Shown piece by piece: positions 63,401 through 64,000 of a stretch of 64,000 nt of DNA (the stretch's first letter is position 1; every line of letters begins with the position of its first letter). Source of the stretch: Dysidea avara (lineage: Eukaryota; Porifera; Demospongiae; Dictyoceratida; Dysideidae); the NCBI RefSeq assembly GCF_963678975.1, contig NC_089278.1, positions 13,187,959 to 13,251,958 of the forward strand, read 5' to 3'. The notes beneath the pieces are model-generated. The model was not told the origin of the DNA, did not search any database, and was given only the letters and a program-made list of their open reading frames with translations. The position numbers and the translations under genes were made by a program.

Positions 63401-63697
63401 ACTAAGAAAAACTGTAACTGTAATGGTAACACTGTCATCCATCTATCCATGAATGAAGTTTTTAAAATAAAGTACTAGATGAGATAATATTAAGTTCATT
63501 ATTAACATGCAGTGTGTATTAACAACATAACAATACGGCCAACCAGTTTTAAAATGCATAATAGCATGATCAAGAGTTCATAATTATGAACTCTTGATAG
63601 CATCTTGTCTATACTATGATATATCAACATTAGATTAGGCTTACCTTGAATACTTTGATGGTAATGCTGCAATCTTAGATGGAGAGACAACCCCACG
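33391..63697 (-). CDS. SND1: SND1 / Tudor-SN, 3' part of gene (5' part beyond right edge)
   Basis: Tudor-SN has four staphylococcal-nuclease-like domains, then a Tudor domain embedded in a fifth SN fold. It is a subunit of RNA-silencing and splicing complexes, an RNA nuclease, and a reader of symmetric dimethylarginine. Seven minus-strand exons are visible: 63645-63697, 58068-58122, 48958-49005, 43665-43709, 43407-43517, 41852-41896 and 33391-33459. All have GT donors and AG acceptors, and their phases join to about 141 continuous codons ending in TAG. In order they match the family from just after the Tudor YGN motif, through LPPQATEYFLA, LLNVEY and ELLEEGLLRVE, to WCYGDFTPDDAKEFGY. Introns are 8.4, 1.5, 0.15, 5.2, 9.1 and 5.5 kb and carry most of the repeats listed here. 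Confidence 0.92.
35122..35495. mobile_element. Non-autonomous hAT-type element with 8-bp target duplication
   Basis: The left end TAGGGCTGTGA and the reverse complement of the right end, TACAGCTGTGA, match at 9 of 11 positions. Both sides are flanked by CTATAAAG (35114-35121 and 35496-35503), the 8-bp target-site duplication typical of hAT transposons. Internal repeats of AATCGGTTA and AATCAGTTA recur near both ends. At 374 bp it lacks a transposase. The 136-codon ORF at 35129-35539 spans the element and its flank and is not a gene. Confidence 0.75.
36380..37125 (+). pseudogene. Truncated non-LTR retrotransposon (LINE) 3' end
   Basis: A frame at 36398-36883 encodes the C-terminal part of a reverse transcriptase ORF: YKCLVRPHLEYACPVWSP, then LIESVQRRAACWI and LHWPSLQSRW. 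These are the post-thumb motifs common to jockey/CR1-like non-LTR elements. The frame is lost near 36,880. It resumes in another frame with LWNTIPEDILARSQVKHFRS, then RLKQFILM and a TGA at 36977. A 3' UTR of about 125 bp ends in a short ATAATAATAAT tail at 37106-37120. The palm with the catalytic FADD box is absent, so the copy is dead by 5' truncation and frameshift. Confidence 0.85.
37772..38311. mobile_element. TIR element, CCNTATAGCTGGTTATTTTCG termini
   Basis: The left end (TACCTTATAGCTGGTTATTT, then TCGAA) is the inverted complement of the right end (TTTTGAAAATAACCAGCTAT, then ACGGTA). Both ends abut TA. The interior has several TTCGAA-containing repeats (AATTTCGAAGG, TTTCGAAAAATG, ATTTTCGAAGAG). 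It is 540 bp, has no ORF of note, and is a MITE-like element related by its terminal sequence and internal style to the one at 55464-55914. Confidence 0.75.
38527..38827. repeat. Family A foldback hairpin (copy 4)
   Basis: The same inverted repeat as at 6756-7057. Here the arms include GTACACGAAAAAATTTGG, AGGGACCATAGCACATCG and AACAATAAGAAGTGTTATAT, with a loop around ATAATGAAAATGTA. Arm-to-arm identity is very high, which suggests recent insertion or arm homogenisation. Confidence 0.9.
38828..39848 (+). repeat. Family A body, longest copy in window
   Basis: Follows the hairpin with GTTTGTTAACTTTT and GAACCCACGCATACCGC. A 155-bp unit is tandemly duplicated (starting 38921 and 39076, both AATTATCGTCTGAAAAGTGA). 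The second unit continues into a frame with NTDDFHFEGKPS, FPVSKDEWDTKED and VLRYAKRHPSG, which is also seen in part in the copies at 0.3, 7.3 and 8.1 kb. The 141-codon ORF at 38959-39384 lies here. Whether it was ever translated is unknown. After an unrelated stretch at about 39.5-39.74 kb the family 3' end reappears (GGCTGGTTTTTGGGTGATAT to TACTGTATGAT). Confidence 0.75.
41852..41896 (-). CDS. SND1: SND1 exon (15 codons)
   Basis: IGDYIKAEEKARKAR between TATTCAATAG and a consensus GTAAGT donor, phase 0 both sides. Matches the family segment I-T-E-Y-L-N-A-Q-E-S-A-K-S-A-R just before the terminal exon. Confidence 0.9.
43407..43517 (-). CDS. SND1: SND1 exon (37 codons)
   Basis: From TTCTTGTACAG to GTAAAT, phase 0 both sides. 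Encodes QYVSLMTPGDNGKD, then IISELLEEGLLRVEKNRR. It aligns with the C-terminal SN-like strand and helix (V-T-L-Q-F, then G-L-G-L-V-K-E-G-L-V-M-V-E-V-R) of SND1. Confidence 0.92.
43518..43664 (-). other. SND1: SND1 short intron (147 bp), CA-rich
   Basis: The only small intron seen in this gene. It carries a CA/CATG-rich tract around 43540-43620. The overlapping ORFs on both strands are chance. Confidence 0.85.
43665..43709 (-). CDS. SND1: SND1 exon (15 codons)
   Basis: DQTMLLNVEYKIQGQ between TTGTGTTATGTAG and GTACGT, phase 0 both sides. Matches the family segment N-T-Q-C-L-L-N-V-E-H. Confidence 0.9.
45238..45356. repeat. 67-bp direct tandem duplication, diverged
   Basis: TTGTAGAACAAATCACGACA at 45238 is repeated as TTGTAGAACAAATCATGACA at 45305. 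Each copy continues to GTGAATT(A/G)AGGTGG and GGTCAAGT, with a few substitutions and a small deletion. Confidence 0.85.
47385..47525 (+). repeat. Family A 3'-end fragment (copy 5)
   Basis: TTGGAAGCGTTTTGGGTTAT and ACTGAAGG are shared with the 52.7-kb copy. It ends at ATCGTACTGTATGG. Confidence 0.6.
48178..48260. repeat. 20-bp tandem repeat, about 4 copies
   Basis: The unit CATCACGACCATGACATGTA is repeated four times with one substitution (CGACTATG in copy 3). Confidence 0.97.
48958..49005 (-). CDS. SND1: SND1 exon (16 codons)
   Basis: EDWAKEALKGLKNEVL between TTTCCTTGTATAG and GTAATA, phase 0 both sides. Matches the family helix D-A-R-T-D-A-V-D-S-V-V-R-D-I between the Tudor domain and the last SN strand. 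Confidence 0.88.
51942..51977. repeat. AAGAGTTC-family hairpin
   Basis: AAGTTCATAATA, then a 10-bp spacer, then TATTATGAACTCTT. Member of the dispersed hairpin set also seen at 25.1, 56.9 and 63.6 kb. Confidence 0.6.
52151..52835 (+). repeat. Family A copy 6 (left arm lost)
   Basis: Only the loop and right arm of the hairpin remain (to GTGTACTTG at 52323). A stretch of about 118 bp at 52324-52441 looks like a degenerate second copy of the arm end (CCCTACTTTTTTTTCTATGA, later ATACTTG). Then come GTTTGTTAACTTTT, GAACCCGTGCATACAGC, a shortened body with CAGTCAGTCAGTCAG, and the 3' end at TACTGTATGAT. Confidence 0.75.
53170..53330 (+). repeat. Family A fragment (copy 7)
   Basis: GGCAGAAAATTAAAAATTCC, CCTGTTGGAAAGGTTTGG and ATATTGCCAAG match the 3' portion of the copies at 0.45-0.6 and 52.68-52.8 kb. 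Confidence 0.55.
54854..54925. repeat. 36-bp exact tandem duplication
   Basis: GTGATCACACAAAAAAAACA, then CCACACCCAGTGTGTA, occurs twice back to back (54854-54889 and 54890-54925) without a mismatch. Each unit starts with the palindrome TGATCA and contains CACAC/GTGTG ends able to pair. Confidence 0.97.
55464..55914. mobile_element. TIR element with 32-bp perfect termini and internal TTCGCGG repeats
   Basis: The termini start CCGTATACGGCAAAACTTTC and continue GAGGGGGAAAAC. The right end is the exact complement over 32 bp, and both abut TA. The left third holds three diverged direct repeats of about 43 bp (GGAAAA-TTCGCGG-TGCA-AGAA). It has CpG-rich TTCGCGG blocks in an otherwise AT-rich region and no transposase. 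Confidence 0.85.
55978..56435. mobile_element. TIR element, AAATCCTATGGACAAGGGAG termini
   Basis: The left arm at 55978-56040 (AAATCCTATGGACAAGGGAG, CATGTAACTCCGTA, TTCAAACATGG) is inverted at 56361-56435 (GGATGCCATGTTTGAATTTT to CTCCCTTGTCCATAGGATTT). About 320 bp separate the arms. It has no transposase. It lies only 63 bp from the element at 55464-55914. The ORFs at 55761-56076 run across both elements. Confidence 0.8.
56882..56932. repeat. AAGAGTTC-family hairpin, longer spacer
   Basis: CCAAGAGTTCATAATATA and TATGGACTCTTG form imperfect arms around CTCCCTTACTTGG. Confidence 0.45.
58068..58122 (-). CDS. SND1: SND1 exon (end of Tudor domain)
   Basis: 55 nt from TATGCTCTCTTGGTAG to a consensus GTAAGT donor. 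One base completes a Ser codon with the upstream exon, then LPPQATEYFLACSIVPED. Matches the conserved LPAQATEYAFAFIQVPQD segment of SND1. This was the anchor that identified the gene. Confidence 0.93.
58682..58771. repeat. Palindromic element with TGCCTGTA/TACAGGCA core
   Basis: Left arm AGTTATACAAC-GGACACGAGTGCTCTGCCTGTA and right arm TACAGGCAGAGCATGAGTGC-AAGTTGTATAACT. The centre (ACGGCCCTCAGGCTCGTG) resembles the GGCCCTCAGGCTGTCGAG stretch at about 61,407 and the GGGCACGAGGGCTTTGCCTG stretch at 62,691, so these three belong to one repeat family. Confidence 0.7.
59537..59687. repeat. Cluster of nested palindromes
   Basis: Three perfect or near-perfect palindromes lie in a row: CCAGTGCAATAT/ATATTGCACTGG (59537-59564), GTGCATTATAA/TTATAATGCAC (59570-59592) and GTGCGTTATAA/TTATAATGCAC (59620-59642). 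A fourth half-palindrome ending GGCACTGG follows. The two halves of the cluster are themselves roughly inverted (GCAACCAGTGC against GCACTCGCTGCGG). Confidence 0.75.
61130..61439. mobile_element. 310-bp TIR element with TGCCTGATAT termini
   Basis: The left arm TGCCTGATATATGTGACTGG, then ATTTGACAAAACC, is inverted at 61353-61439. The right arm carries an extra GGGCCCTCTGGCCTGGGGCC, then CTCAGGCTGTCGAGC, before TATCAGGCA. No transposase. Small ORFs at 61111-61560 lie on it. Confidence 0.75.
61719..61748. repeat. 15-bp tandem duplication
   Basis: TGGGTGGGTTATACA occurs twice in direct succession. Confidence 0.9.
62099..62133. repeat. Short tandem repeat, TCACTCAAGATTCA unit
   Basis: GTCACTCAAGATTCAT is repeated, followed by a diverged third copy (ACCACTCAAATTTC). 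Confidence 0.75.
62372..62382. repeat. G11 homopolymer
   Basis: Eleven consecutive G in an AT-rich intron. Length may be unreliable in sequencing. Confidence 0.9.
63569..63598. repeat. 30-bp perfect palindrome (AAGAGTTC family)
   Basis: ATCAAGAGTTCATAA followed by its exact complement TTATGAACTCTTGAT, with no spacer. It lies 47 bp from the SND1 exon at 63645, inside the adjacent intron. Confidence 0.9.
63645..63697 (-). CDS. SND1: SND1 exon (Tudor domain), most 5' exon in window
   Basis: 53 nt from TCTGTTCTGTTTTTAG to a consensus GTAAGC donor. RGVVSPSKIAALPSKYS plus two bases, completed to Ser by the next exon. It aligns with the family segment just after the Tudor YGN motif (N-R-E-V-L-P-S-T-R-L-G-T-L-S-P). 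The Tudor aromatic-cage exon and the four SN domains must lie to the right of the window. Confidence 0.9.
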
Positions 63698-64000
63698 CTA
63701 AAAACAGAACAGAAAGCCATACAATAAATATGTTTTTGAATTGAAATATGCTTAACAAAAGTCTTACACAAAGAGATGGTGTAGCTAAAAACATTCTATA
63801 TATATGTGTTATTGACACACTGACCTACAACTAATCAAATTGGACCAGTCCTTAAGGACAAATCCAAATCCAACTATTGTGAACATTTATTGGATAAAGT
63901 TACGTATTCAGTCTATTGTTTGTTAAAGGAAAATGAAAGAGATTGTCATGTTTCTTCAGTAGTGAAATATTGGTAATGACAATTTCACGGCGGATGAACA
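63698..64000 (-). other. SND1: SND1 intron continuing beyond window
   Basis: No exon is seen in the last 300 bases. The next upstream SND1 exon, which would encode the Tudor Y-D-Y-G core, was not found here. Confidence 0.5.

Larger units (their letters stand above)
58123..63644 (-). other. SND1: SND1 intron (about 5.5 kb)
   Basis: Carries several palindromic elements (58.68, 59.54 and 61.13 kb), a G11 run and short tandem duplications. No other exon is supported. Frames at 58190-58453 and 62586-62903 have no homology. Confidence 0.6.

Overview
This window is nuclear DNA from an animal with spliced genes, few and short coding exons, AT-rich introns, and many small inverted-repeat elements. 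The recognisable genes (Tudor-SN/SND1, a WDR77/MEP50-like WD protein, a TMEM216-family ciliary membrane protein and a secreted cystine-knot protein) are metazoan. The dense MITE-like hairpins and the base composition remind me of demosponge genomes. That placement is an impression, not something the sequence proves. There is no bacterial-style operon, CRISPR array or prophage.

Left part (1-12.9 kb). A dispersed foldback repeat family opens the window. Two candidate minus-strand membrane-protein exons follow (1.3-2.0 kb), then a CA microsatellite. A plus-strand gene at 4.5-6.6 kb resembles WDR77/MEP50, the WD-repeat partner of the PRMT5 arginine methyltransferase. Further repeat copies (6.8-8.1 kb) precede scattered minus-strand exons at 9.0-12.9 kb that look like an ectodomain plus transmembrane protein I cannot name.

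Middle part (13-32 kb). It is mostly non-coding. There are three phase-compatible minus-strand exons at 17.9-19.4 kb of an unknown protein, one exon of a TMEM216-like transition-zone protein at 27.0 kb, and a complete coding exon for a 141-residue secreted CTCK (bursicon-like cystine-knot) protein at 30.8-31.2 kb with a 5' UTR intron.

Right part (33.4 kb to the end). The 3' part of SND1 (Tudor staphylococcal nuclease) lies on the minus strand. Seven short exons, in compatible reading phases, run from 63,697 down to the stop codon at 33,391 and encode the end of the Tudor domain and the C-terminal SN-like segment. The 5' part of the gene lies beyond the right edge. The introns are large (up to about 9 kb) and hold most of the mobile elements: a hAT-type non-autonomous element with an 8-bp target duplication, a broken LINE 3' end, two related TIR elements flanked by TA, several other palindromic elements and short tandem repeats.

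WDR77 helps PRMT5 make symmetric dimethylarginine and the SND1 Tudor domain binds that mark, so their co-occurrence within 27 kb is notable, though it may be chance. Exon calls rest on reading by eye (splice signals, phase, remembered family sequence). No database search was possible.
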